NCBI GenBank assembly: GCA_900404475.1
Contig: OUQQ01000202.1
Span: 2,326-32,276, forward strand
Direction of reading: 5' to 3'
Length of the DNA stretch: 29,951 nucleotides
DNA from: Spongospora subterranea
Taxonomy: Eukaryota > Endomyxa > Phytomyxea > Plasmodiophorida > Plasmodiophoridae
Numbering within the stretch: the stretch's first letter is position 1; every line of letters begins with the position of its first letter. The notes beneath the pieces are model-generated. The model was not told the DNA's origin and ran no database searches. It was given only the letters and a program-made list of their open reading frames with translations. The translations under genes and the position numbers were made by a program. Positions 18,625 to 28,725 of this stretch are shown piece by piece.

Positions 18625-20730
18625 TTACGGCTCCTGCATATCTGCTGGCTGGATTTTTTCCTGGGATCCTAGAAGTCCAGAGCGCCCTAGCATTATGCTT
18701 GGAGACAAATTTCGCAGTATGCTTGGCCGTAGCGGTACACCGACGTACAAAATTTCAGCCATTTGGGTAGTATCCGCCCCAGCAATCTCGTCGTCTTCGT
18801 TGGGTCGCAGATGAAGTCCAGGGATTTTGTTTATAGCGTAGAGAATTGCAAAACTGACAGCAAATGAATAAATTGCGATGGCGACAGCTCCGCACAACTG
18901 GTATGCAAGTTGAATCCTTCATGAGATACACAATTAGATTGAAAAGAACGAAAACTACTGGATCTACCAATTCCCATCGATTGCACCACCGTTAATTACG
19001 GTTCCGTCAAGCATCGCGACCCATTTTTCGGCAAATATTCCCGTCAGAATACTTCCAAGGATGCCGCCAACTCCATGAACACTAAAAGTGTCCAAAGTAT
19101 CGTCCAGTCCACAGTAGTTTTTAATGTGAATAGATGCATAGCAAGCCAGCCCACCAATTATTCCGATTAATATGCTGGCCCAAGGAGCTATTCAACTTAG
19201 TTAACATTGTCCGGTTCCGAAACTGAGTTCAGGGTACTGACCCACAAATCCAGCTCCTGGGGTTATACAGACAAGCCCAGCAATAACACCAGAACAGAAA
19301 CCGATCCCAGAAACCTTTTTCCTTTCTATGTAATCTAGCGCCACCCAGGTCATGGACGCTGATGCAGCAGCAATAGTTGTGACCTGACCACAAGACATGA
19401 ATTGTGACAGAACCGATCTTGTAGGTCCCTCCTACAGTTGCCGCCATGGCTGCTCGTGGAGTTGCAGCTAGCGCTGATCCCCCATTGAACGCAAACCACC
19501 CTGAAACGACAGTCACGAAACAAAAGGCGTTGAACATTCTGTTGTCTCACCAAACCATAGTAAACCTGTTCCGAGAAAGACATTCGACACTACAATCACG
19601 TATCAGTATTCGTAGGAGGATATTTTCATGTGAGGAGCTAACTGTCGTGTGCTAATGGCGCTTGTGAACTGATCGCGATTTTACCCTTTCCGAGTATCAA
19701 GGCGTATGCCAGTCCTGCGAATCCAGACGTTATATGTACGGGACCTCCTGAAGGTGGAAAGTCAATTTCAATTCCATTGAGAAATGCAGCATCTAATTTC
19801 CACAACCTCCTGCAAAGTCATAGCTTCCGATTCCGCATGGCGTACTCGTTAATGCCGTTGAATCAAGACAGCTAAAGTTATGAAGCCAACCTCTGGCGCT
19901 CCACGTCCAATACGCCACTGGGCAGTATACAATTGTTACCCAAATGAACAGAAACAACATCGACGGTAGAATCCGAAATCGCTCACTCACTGACGAGACG
20001 ATGAAAATACGACCGAAACAACCCTTGACGAATAGCTCTTACCAGATCCGAATATCAAAGCCGGAGTAATTGTGGCGAACTTCATTTGATAAGTCGCGAA
20101 TATAATACCTGAACGAAGACTCATCGCAGCCTTATTCGGTAATCGTAAGAACAATTTACCTGGGACAGCAGGCGCGGTCAATGATAACGCGCTTGCACCA
20201 AAATCTCTCAGACCAGCATAGTCGAAATTTCCGATAAATGCAGACCCTGACTCCGAAAACGACAGCGAAAATCCAAACAGAACCCACTACAAAGTTTGTC
20301 AACAGATGATAAATGTACCTGGAATATGTGTTTAACCTGGACTGTTACGATTGACATTGACAAAAAACAAATCATGATCAAGGTGACAGCATTTTTGGAA
20401 CGCGACAATCCCGAATAGAATAACCCCAGCCCTGGCGTCATTAGGAATACCAAAGCTGGAACATGGTGTTAAATTGCAATTCACGAAATGCAAGGCCAAA
20501 TCAGTCAATCGCAAACATCTACAAATCGCCAAATGTTGTGTTCGAACCTGACATTATCAAAAGGAATGATGTACTAGCATATCCCGTCTCCAAAAACATT
20601 GGGGTTCCCCCATTTGATGCAGGATAAGCCAGCACATTCCCTAAACGACATTGAACTATGTGGATAAGGGAAGCCGATGAAGGATATGGGTACCTGCAGC
20701 AACTAGTGCTGGAGGTTGGGCAGTGCTCAT
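18625..20730 (-). CDS. Ammonium transporter (Amt/Mep/Rh family), copy 1, 12 exons
   Basis: A plasma-membrane channel-like transporter for ammonium. Twelve exons join in phase to 495 aa: 20730-20694, 20640-20548, 20455-20337, 20286-20160, 20108-20043, 19989-19807, 19747-19643, 19589-19551, 19500-19436, 19383-19242, 19187-18968 and 18916-18625. Hydrophobic spans begin with STSFLLIMSALVFLMTPGLG and LFYSGLSRSKNAV. YDFAGGPVHITSGFAGLAY carries the conserved Asp and the first pore His (about H213). WFAFNGGSALAA follows. DTLDTFSVHGVGGILGSIL carries the second His of the twin-His pair (about H363), and WVAMLDGTVINGG lies near the end. The cytosolic tail of about 70 residues (HLRPNEDDEIAGADTTQMAE) keeps the short acidic region after the last span. 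Only removing intron 7 (19642-19590) gives APLAHDMSNVFLGTGLLWFG and avoids an in-frame stop. All pore residues seen are normal. The gene is one of a tandem pair. Confidence 0.96.
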
Positions 20731-21492
20731 CGGATGGCTTTGGTGTGTTCTGCTGGGCTTGTGAGGACAAGAAACCTATTGATAAATGTGGTTTGGTCAG
20801 ATATCTGCACTCTGGATGGGCAATTTATTTATTTATTTTGAGCTGTGACTGATGAAGGTAACGTTCATGGCGGCGAACATGTGGGGTGAGTGAGCCGCAA
20901 CAGGAAACCGAAACGGACGAGGCCGCCGTTCGACAGTCAATTGAATACGACATTGTCAACCAAACTAGAGATGCCAGAGAGCTCTACTGTAATGGTTCCT
21001 TCGTTTTGATCGATAAAGTTTCAAACGCCGGGTGGACAATCAAACTCGGATCGCTTCCAGAAGTTTTCCACGCACTCGTCTAGATGGGATTGGCTCCGAA
21101 CTTAGATGAGTGAAATAGGTAAAAATGTTTAGTTAGAGCGAAAATTCCAACATCATGCTATTACTCTAAATCGATCCGATTGCTTGACTTCCATCCGATT
21201 GTTGCTCATTGTTCACCGTTGGGGTGAAACAATGGAAAATGAGCCCCATGCGGCTGAAGACGTAAAACAGCAATATTTGCGCTGGCAGTCTTCTTAGTTT
21301 ACCTACAACACGTTCGTGTGCTATTCGTGAACCAAACTTTCTTTCAACCTTCAATCCAGTCAAAGGAGGTCACATCGGTTATGGAATGGATTTGTATTTG
21401 TTGCGATGTATAGAGACGAATTACCCTTCTCGTTCGCAATTCAACCAAAACAGATTACGGGGATGATATGCGACACCTCAAATTTAAATGGA
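20731..21492. other. Spacer between the two ammonium transporter genes
   Basis: About 760 bp that should hold the copy 1 promoter and the copy 2 terminator region. A plus-strand frame (20886-21083) reads MSEPQQETETDEAAVRQSIE if GTG is allowed as start, and ends LPEVFHALV. It is acidic and unrecognised, and it does not begin with ATG, so it may be an exon or chance. A second short frame, MENEPHAAEDVKQQYLRWQS, starts at an ATG near 21232. Neither is supported enough to call a gene. Confidence 0.3.
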
Positions 21493-23594
21493 TTATATGG
21501 GGATACGGACGTTCTCTAGGACAGGTAACTCGGATTTCTCTTGGGATCCTGGACGAAAGCTTGAAGAGCCAACCGGGACAGTGACATATAAAATTTCAGC
21601 CATTTGCGTAATGTCTGCCCCTGCAAACTCGTCAGCTTCGTTTGGGCGCAGATGGAAGCGAGGAATCTTGTTTATAGTATAGAGAATTGCAAAACTGACA
21701 CCAAATGAATAGATCGCGATAGCAGTCGATCCGCATAATTGGAATGCAAGTTGAATCCTGCGACAGAAATTAGAATAACGAGGATGGCAACTACTGGGTT
21801 TACCAATTTCCATTGATTGCGCCGCCGCTAATCACAGTTCCGTCAAGCATCGCGACCCATTTTTCGGCAAAGATTCCAGTCAGAATACTTCCAAGAATTC
21901 CGCCAACTCCATGGACGCTAAACGTGTCTAAAGTATCGTCCATCCCGCAGTAGTTCTTGATGTGAACAGATGCATAGCAAGACAGCCCACCAATGATTCC
22001 AAAAACAATGCTGGCCCAAGGTGCTATCCAAGCTAGTTAGGATTGATGGTTGTCGAAGCTAAGTTTGATTTCAGAGTACTGACCCACAAATCCAGATCCT
22101 GGGGTTATACAGACAAGACCGGCAATAACTCCAGAGCAAAACCCGATTCCAGAAACTTTTTTTCTTCTAACATACTCTATCGCCACCCATGTCATAGACG
22201 CTGATGCAGCTGAAACAGTTGTGACCTGTCTCCACAGGACATGAATGTGACAGACCGATCATGTAATTTCTCCTACAATTGCCGCCATAGCTGCTCGAGG
22301 AGTCGCAGCTAATGCTGATCCCCCATTGAACGCGAACCACCCTGAAACGAAGGTCACCTTTGGGTGTAGACTGTTTCTCTGTCTCACCAAACCATAGTAA
22401 ACCAGTTCCGAGAAAGACATTGGACACTACAAACTTATCAGTAATCTAGGCGAGGCTTTTCATGAGAGGAGCTAACTGTCATGGGCTAAAGGCGCTTGCG
22501 CACTAGCTGGAACTTTACCCTTTCCAAGTATTATGATGTATGCCAGTCCTGCAAACCCAGACGTTATATGTACGGGACCTCCTAGTAAAAACCAGTTTCA
22601 AATCGGTTGTACAATTCAACAGCTGATTCGTCCAACCTCCTGCGAAGTCATAGCTTCCGATTCCGCATGGCGTACTCGTTATTACTGTTGACTGAAGACA
22701 GCTAAGGTTACGTAGCCAACCTCTGGCGCTCCACGTCCAATACGCCACTGGGCAATATACAATTGTTACCCAAATGGGCAAAAACAGCATTGAGGGCAGA
22801 ATTCGAAATCGCTCACTCACTGACGAGACAATCATCTATACCGGTCCCGAAACAACGGTCAATAGCTCTTACCAGATCCGAATATCAACGCCGGAGTAAT
22901 TGAGGCAAACTTCATTTGATAAGTCGCGAAAATGATACCTGAACGAAGACACATCACAACATTACAGATTATTCGCAAATTGCAGTAGAAGATTACGTGG
23001 GACAGCAGGCGCGGTCAATGATAACGCGCTTGCACCAAAATGGGTGAGCCCGGCATAGTCAAAATTTCCTATAAATGCAGACCCCGACTCTGAAAATGCT
23101 AATGAAAATCCAAACAGGACCCACTACAACAGTTGATCAACAGATGTCTCATGTACTGAGAATATGTGTTTAACCTGGACTGTTACGATTGACATTGACA
23201 AAAAACAAACCATAATCAAGGTGACCGCATTTTTAGAACGCGACAATCCCGAGTAGAATAATCCGAGCCCTGGCGTCATCAAAAACACCAAAGCTGGAAC
23301 ATAGTGTTAGATTGCTTTCGAAAAATTCACGGAATATTCGACGAAAACCATTCATTATCAAATCAACCGCAAACATCTTTAAACGCCAGATTTTGTTCTC
23401 TAGTTCTCTAACCTGACATTATTAAAAGGAATGCTGTACTAGCATATCCTGTCTCCAAGAACATTGGGGTTCCTCCATTTGTTGCGGGATAGGCCAGCAC
23501 ATTCCCTAGAAGAATTGACTTTTTCAATCTTTAAAGCGTTGCTGCAGGAGATCGTACCTGCGGCAACCAATTGTTGAGGTTGGGAAGTCGACAT
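21493..23594 (-). CDS. Ammonium transporter (Amt/Mep/Rh family), copy 2, 12 exons
   Basis: A tandem paralogue of the 18625-20730 gene with the same strand, the same 12 exons and the same exon lengths except the last. Exons: 23594-23558, 23505-23413, 23293-23175, 23123-22997, 22938-22873, 22819-22637, 22581-22477, 22426-22388, 22341-22277, 22225-22084, 22023-21804 and 21757-21493, giving 486 aa. The start reads MSTSQPQQLVAAGNVLAYPA against MSTAQPPALVAAGNVLAYPA in copy 1. Both pore histidines are kept (GGPVHITSG and FSVHGVGG), as is YDFAGG. Membrane spans are nearly identical. Differences cluster in loops, introns and the C-terminal tail, which here ends LENVRIPI. Intron 2 is the longest (119 nt). 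The reading frame is intact, so both copies are probably functional. Divergent tails suggest different regulation rather than different transport. Confidence 0.96.
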
Positions 23595-24175
23595 ACGATG
23601 TTTTGGGTTCTTTCCCCTGATTTCTGAAAACAATCCTATAAGATAAAACAAAATGAGATCGAAAGAGGATCCAGTGACACCAAATATGAGGTCGGGATGT
23701 AACGGAACACATGTAACGTTCAGGGTCGAGAGTTGTGCAGGGCATTGATACACAGAGTCATGTGCGATCCCACAGAGCCCAAACAGTCGAGAACTCTGTA
23801 ACAATAACCCTTCAAGTAACGTGCACATATATAGTCAAGAGATGAAGGAGAGAACAACGAGGCGGAGCAGCCACTGGAGTATTTATTCGGTTCAAGTGTC
23901 GTTATCTCGACGAATCGTAGTTTCCGAAACTTCATCGTCCATAGACTCCTTCAGATACCGTCGTCTCAAATTCGACAGCAGATGTGGAAAGCAAACGAGT
24001 TAACGAGAATCATGGTTGGATGGGATTCCACTGGCAACCCCCAGACCGTCAACACGCCCGATGTCAGAACCCTAATTTGGGCAATTGCTGCGGATAATTA
24101 CTGCAGCTGCATTCATCGACTGCAACAGGCCCATAAGCAGCTTCTCGTTCTGGTTTATCACCAGCGCTGTTAGCC
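23595..24175. promoter_or_regulatory. Bidirectional spacer between ammonium transporter copy 2 and DEAD helicase
   Basis: 581 bp lie between two divergent ATGs and should contain both promoters. Open frames on both strands here (for example minus VINQNEKLLMGLLQSMNAAA near 24110-24165) are short, and I could not extend them into a gene with introns of normal size. No TATA or other core element is clear enough to mark. Confidence 0.35.
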
Positions 24176-26188
24176 ATGTTCCGCTCCTGTTTTCGACGAT
24201 GGGGTAGTTTCTCAGCATTGGGCGTTCAAGATTGCCTTGTTAATGCGCTGAAAACCGCCGGCGTTGAGCAGCCGAGCTGGATACAGACTGCATCTATTTC
24301 TCGAATACTTCAGGGACAAAACGTTCTGATTGCGGATCAAACGGGGACAGGTAGTATAATTGCCGTTTTCCCTTATATATATATCTTTGATTATCTGCAG
24401 GAAAGACGCTCGCTTATCTAGTGCCTGTTGTGCAATCGATCAAGATGATGGAACAGGAGACAGGTGCCATCCACTTGTCTGATTGTTGAAATGATATTGA
24501 TGCACACTCACTGCAGGTTTGTTAGCGAGCACAGGCCGTCCGCGTGCGCTGATCGTAGCACCATCCCGAGAACTAGCCGTTCAAATCGCGGATATTGTAA
24601 AAATGTTATCCCATCATGTAAAGCTGTCTTCGTGCCTGTTGACAGGCGGTGCAAAAATGGGTCAACAAAAACGGCTGTTGGAATTGCCTATGGACCTAAT
24701 TGTAACAACTCCTGGACGTATGCGCCAACAAGTGGAAAATGGCTCGTGTCGACTTCGTGACTTGAAAATTGTTGTTATTGACGAGGCGGATACACTATTA
24801 GATGATAAATGTGGGTTTAAAGATGACCTCAATGTTCTTCTTGGAAAAAAAGCCAAAATTCAATCACCGCCACAATTTGTACTAGTGAGCGCGTCAATGC
24901 CGAAGCAACTTGTATCTCAACTGAAATCAAATTTCCACGATCTTCAACTCGTTGCATCACCCAAACTTCACAATATTCCTGAATCTATGAAGGTTTGTAC
25001 ATGAGTTATGCAATTTGTTTGATGTGTTGCCCATAGTTAAAATCATAGGTTGAATTCATTGACATTGGAGCCCGCGATAAACAGCAAGAATTGATATCAA
25101 TCATATCATCACTCAAGCCCCTAAGTGGCCGTGTCCTTGTTTTTTGCAACACAACCGACAGCTGCCGTTCCCTTGATCATGCTCTTCGCGATTCCGGATT
25201 CGATGATGTGATAACGTCGATCCATAGCTCAATTCTTCCCAAGACACGCGCTGCAAATTTTAGCGATTTCACCAGTGGCCGTAAACCGGTTCTTGTCACC
25301 ACTGATATCGCTTGTCGAGGATTAGATTTACCATCTTCCACATCTGTTATTATATTTGACTTTCCTTTGAACGCAACCGAATTCATCCATCGTGCCGGCA
25401 GGACCGCAAGGTCTGGAAGGCATGGGGCTGTGACTGCATTAGTCACTAAACGAGATCGCGTATTAGCGAAGGCGATCGAAGAAGCAATTAGCAACGGCTG
25501 TCCTGTCAATTCTCTTAGCTCATCAAAACCACGCCCCTTGGACAAACGAGAACAGCGTTATCCCCCCAAATTCCGATCCAGTTCAAGTACATCGCATCGA
25601 GTAAGGCCCAAGATACCAATTTTCCATGGCAAAGCACAGAACCGGATTACGAATCCAATTCGCAAAATAAACAAGAACGCGCATGGTAGCGATAGCAAGC
25701 GAACGTCAAGCAAGCTTGAAAGAAATTCTAGAAGAAAGTCGCTTCTTGGTGGTCACCGTCCAAGTTTCGACAGAGCAGGTTATGGGAATGGCAATGAGCC
25801 AGCGTCAAAAAAATGGAATTCGACAAAAAAATCGGCCCCTTACGTTTATTCTCGCGTATCGCGCAATGCTTCAAAACCGAAGTGGAACTCAAGGAGCTCC
25901 CGTGACGTCGTGAAACAAGGCTCATCGTCGCTGTTGAATGCCAAACGATCGCCTATGATGAGCAGGGTTTCTTCCGTAAAACGAAAAGGACAAAAACCGG
26001 CATTAGCCTCTTCCAAAAACATCAAAACTACTAAGGGATCACAAGAACATGTTCGCGTCGCAAAAAGGTCCGTTGGAGGAAAACATTATAGAAAAGAGGC
26101 GCGAAGTCGGGATCGCAGGCAGGAGATTTCCCGATTGTCGCCCAAAAAAAAAGCTTCAGGTTCGAAGTTTAATCGCTCATATCTATAA
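24176..26188 (+). CDS. DEAD-box RNA helicase, probably mitochondrial, with long basic tail, 4 exons
   Basis: An ATP-dependent RNA helicase. Exons 24176-24350, 24401-24463, 24517-24992 and 25049-26188 give 617 aa. The N-terminus MFRSCFRRWGSFSALG is Arg/Ser/aromatic-rich without acids, like a mitochondrial presequence. Motifs in order are the Q-motif region (EQPSWIQTASISRIL), motif I QTGTGKT, Ia APSRELAVQIA, Ib TPGR, II VVIDEAD, III SAS (the usual SAT is changed), IV VLVFCNT, V TDIACRGLDLP and VI HRAGRTARSG. Residues from about 390 to the end form a low-complexity tail rich in Ser, Lys and Arg (SRRKSLLGGHRPSFDRAG), common in RNA-binding helicases. Relatives are organelle ribosome-assembly helicases such as plant RH39/RH22 and yeast Mrh4, inferred from the compact core and presequence. 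A DEAD protein of the nucleolus is the alternative. Confidence 0.93.
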
Positions 26189-26313
26189 GTTAATGATGCA
26201 AGATAGAGATTTTGTCATTAACTAAATGCTAAGCAATTACATGAAATTCACGACTTGGCTCATTTATCATAGACATCGATTTCGATATGTACTACTGTTT
26301 CGGAACCTGTTGA

Positions 26314-27397
26314 TTATATAGCGAAGACAATATCTTGGTTTCGTTGACCATATCCAAAGTAGGCAGATGTTTCCAGTTTAGGTAGTCCAATGCTTGCGCG
26401 TGCTTCGAACCCTGATTGATCCGGTCAATGAAGTCGTGTTCCCTTGCGAACAATGGTGAGTGTTTGGTGTTTACCAGGCCATAGTAAATTACGAAGGGTG
26501 ACAGATGCAGCGCCTGAATCGACAGGAACGATCGCCCAGGCACCTTGAGGAAGATCCTGGGATATATGGTCCAGAGTCGCCTTGTTGCTGTGTCTATCGG
26601 CGCGTTTCGCCATACTCTACTCAATGTTTGAGCCTCTGACAAAGTCATCTCACCAGAATATCGCAACCGACCAAGAGATTGTCAGCGTCGGTCGGCTGGC
26701 GCAGGTGCTGATAGCTATTGAGGTCTCTGAGTTGCGAAGGAGACGATAGCCCAGAGAAATTTGGGCTGGGGATCAGGTCGTGAGCCGCATTGCAGATATA
26801 GGATCCAGAAAATACGATATGAGTTTGATGATCAATACATTGAACAGTCCACGCCAATCGTTCTAATTCCGATAGCTGTCGGGGGGCTGATTCGACGGCC
26901 TCTGCCTCGCCTGCTTCTTCCTAGAATAACGCCATAATCAACACAAACCAGATCGTGATGTACCTAGAAACTTTATACAAACCTTGCCCTCCTCTGTTGG
27001 TTTAGCCGGTCTGAATTCCTTCAGCAATGCGCTAGGGTCGCCAATAAAAGCGCCATGATACTTACCCGCCTTCTCTGCAACCCAAGCATCAACGTTTGGA
27101 AGAATGGAATAGCTCAGTCCACGGTCGATGCTAAAATAGAATCTCTTTGTCACTTCGGTGTTCAGATTAACAGAGCGAGCAATCAGGTAGTCGTTTTTCT
27201 GGCCAAATATTTTCCCCTGTTAGGTCCATTTGAGAAGTTGAGGGGCTATTTGGAGTCGAAGCGGTTACCCAGAACGATAAACTACCGAATGGGTCTTCTA
27301 ACGCTAATCGCGACATTGATGCTCGGGAAGCCAACTTCTCTTCTGGGGTTAAGCACCGCCCAAGGCAATGCTGATTTAGCTCATCGTATAGCCCCAT
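26314..27397 (-). CDS. RSPH9: Radial spoke head protein 9 (RSPH9), 5 exons
   Basis: A subunit of the radial spoke head, which relays signals from the central pair to dynein arms in motile 9+2 axonemes. Exons 27397-27269, 27216-26983, 26920-26654, 26616-26475 and 26411-26314 give 289 aa (human about 276). Matches along the length: RCLTPEEKLASRASMSRLAL and SLSFWGKIFGQKNDYLIA near the start, GAFIGDPSALL, RLAWTVQCIDHQTHIV, NFSGLSSPSQLRDLNSYQHL, and at the end LDHISQDLPQGAWAIVP, SVTLRNLLWPGFE and YFGYGQRNQDIVF. The block ASVTLRNLLWPG is nearly the same in animals and algae. Intron 3 is only 37 nt. The frame is intact, so the organism probably still builds motile flagella. The 3' end converges on the DEAD helicase (125 bp apart). 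Confidence 0.93.
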
Positions 27398-27818
27398 CGT
27401 GATGAATCTAAAAGCGGCTTGATAAATAGATCGATCGGTGTACGTGGGGTATTCTAAGTAATATTCTAAATTTATTCTCCAATTTCCCCTAATGGTTTGA
27501 TCCTATGTTGAATAAAAAATGCCCTATGTTGAATAAAAAATGCTCAAATCGTTATTACTTGCTTTTGTATTGTTCATTTTTTTGAAAGAACTATGTCCCA
27601 TGATGAACTGTCTTCCGATACTGTATTAAGATTGATCAATGGGTGTGTCAAGGCCTTTTATATTTTAAATATCCTTGCACATCTAATCCGTTTGTATCGC
27701 TTTCACATTTGCGTCCTCACAAGGTAGCATTCGCTTGTAGTTGGCTAATTAGCCGCTGCCAAACTTCCGAACTGTGTTGCCCAAGTCAGGTGTCAGTCTT
27801 CACCTGCAGAACGCTACG

Positions 27819-28052
27819 TCAAGAATTTTGTCTAGGCATGATCAGAGAAATCCTTTCTGAAGTCAGAACGATGTCGTCTATTAAATGTGAGACTATCGTT
27901 GCTTCACTAGCCATTACCGTTGGTGGAGGAACACAAAATGAACGCTTGCACCTTTTTCTTTGACGATCATGCATGACATCTCGGTTAACTTCGCAACGAA
28001 ACGCATTCATAGAGCCGAAAACAAAGAAAAGAATCGCAGATCGAGCCATCAT
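27819..28052 (-). CDS. Possible small secreted protein with signal peptide
   Basis: From an ATG at 28052 the minus strand encodes 77 aa. The first 18 residues, MMARSAILFFVFGSMNAF, have the form of a secretion signal: a basic residue, a hydrophobic core, and small residues before a likely cut at MNA. The mature part holds three cysteines in a basic region (CEVNRDVMHDRQRKRCKRSFC) and an Ile/Glu-rich end. The frame is open further upstream to 28106, inside an inverted repeat. A plus-strand frame (27643-27963) overlaps it, so the coding strand is not certain. I recognise no family and found no flanking exons. Confidence 0.3.
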   Translation of the reverse strand: MMARSAILFFVFGSMNAFRCEVNRDVMHDRQRKRCKRSFCVPPPTVMASEATIVSHLIDDIVLTSERISLIMPRQNS

Positions 28053-28071
28053 ACAACTAACTCGAGCTGAC

Positions 28072-28196
28072 CTTACTAAACGATTCGTCAGGCCACCAAA
28101 CAACAATCAAGTAAGGCAAAAAATGTAGCAAGCCCCCTTTAGCATTTTTTTTATTTCATGATTGTTGTTTGATGGCCTGACAAATCGTTTAGTAAG
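28072..28196. repeat. 38-bp inverted repeat with 49-bp loop
   Basis: Arms 28072-28109 (CTTACTAAACGATTCGTCAG onward) and 28159-28196 are reverse complements at 36 of 38 positions. The loop holds CCCCC and a poly-T run. No clear target duplication is seen, although CTTAC/GTAAG ends are symmetric. This could be a MITE or a structured RNA; the T-rich loop is not a normal terminator. Confidence 0.7.
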
Positions 28197-28288
28197 AGTT
28201 AATACAGAATTCTCAAGACTCAGACAAGATTTCAAAGACCCTCGTCAGGCTGTGCATGATGTCAAAAACTGTTGAAACCCTAGTGCGA

Positions 28289-28725
28289 TCAAGTAGCGTC
28301 ATATTTGAAGAGGCAGTCGATAGAAATGGATGTTTCGACCAATAACAGTCTCCTGGAGAATTTGTCAATATTTCGTAAGTCACATAGTGCCATTAGAAAC
28401 AGTATCTTGAGCTGTTTGCTGCGTGTGCTGCTCATCCGATCAACCTCATCGCTGTCGGTGCCTTTTAGCCAGTTGTTGACGATTCCAATATAATGTTGTC
28501 GACGTTTGGTCGTTCCGTCTATCAATTCGTTGCTTCAAATCTCCCTTCGCCATCATGTCGCCATCTACAACGGCTTTCTCCTAAGACAATCGGTGGGTCT
28601 GCGTTTTCAAAACTACCAGGATCTTACGCTGAAAAATTTAGGCCTGCCAATCATCGCCTCGACAACAGCGGCAGTTGTTGCCCGTGGATCAAGCATTTTT
28701 GCGATCGTTATTTCAATCATTTTTT
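28289..28725 (-). CDS. Hypothetical protein exons, minus strand
   Basis: Two adjacent pieces look protein-like on the minus strand. Near 28725 an ATG gives MIEITIAKMLDPRATTAAVV and a consensus donor (GTAAGATCC). Lower down a frame running to a TGA at 28289 reads YIGIVNNWLKGTDSDEVDRM, then LKILFLMALCDLRNIDKFSR and VETSISIDCLFKY. I could not find a junction that joins them in phase, so the exon map is open. No known family is recognised. Plus-strand frames overlap all of it. Confidence 0.25.

Noticed and set aside
19590..19642. In-frame stop or non-canonical (TA/GC donor) intron in ammonium transporter copy 1, and the same place in copy 2
   Set aside because: A canonical GT-AG intron with donor at GTTAGC removes the stop in both copies and gives APLAHDMSNVFLGTG, so no unusual splicing is needed.
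24003..24170. Minus-strand frame resembling an SS18/GIF-type helix (NEKLLMGLLQSMN)
   Set aside because: The extension needs a 14-nt intron, far below any other here, and the conserved Gln/Tyr block of that family is missing.
25177..25545. 122-codon minus-strand open frame
   Set aside because: Antisense to helicase motifs IV-VI of the DEAD gene, which are clearly coding on the plus strand.
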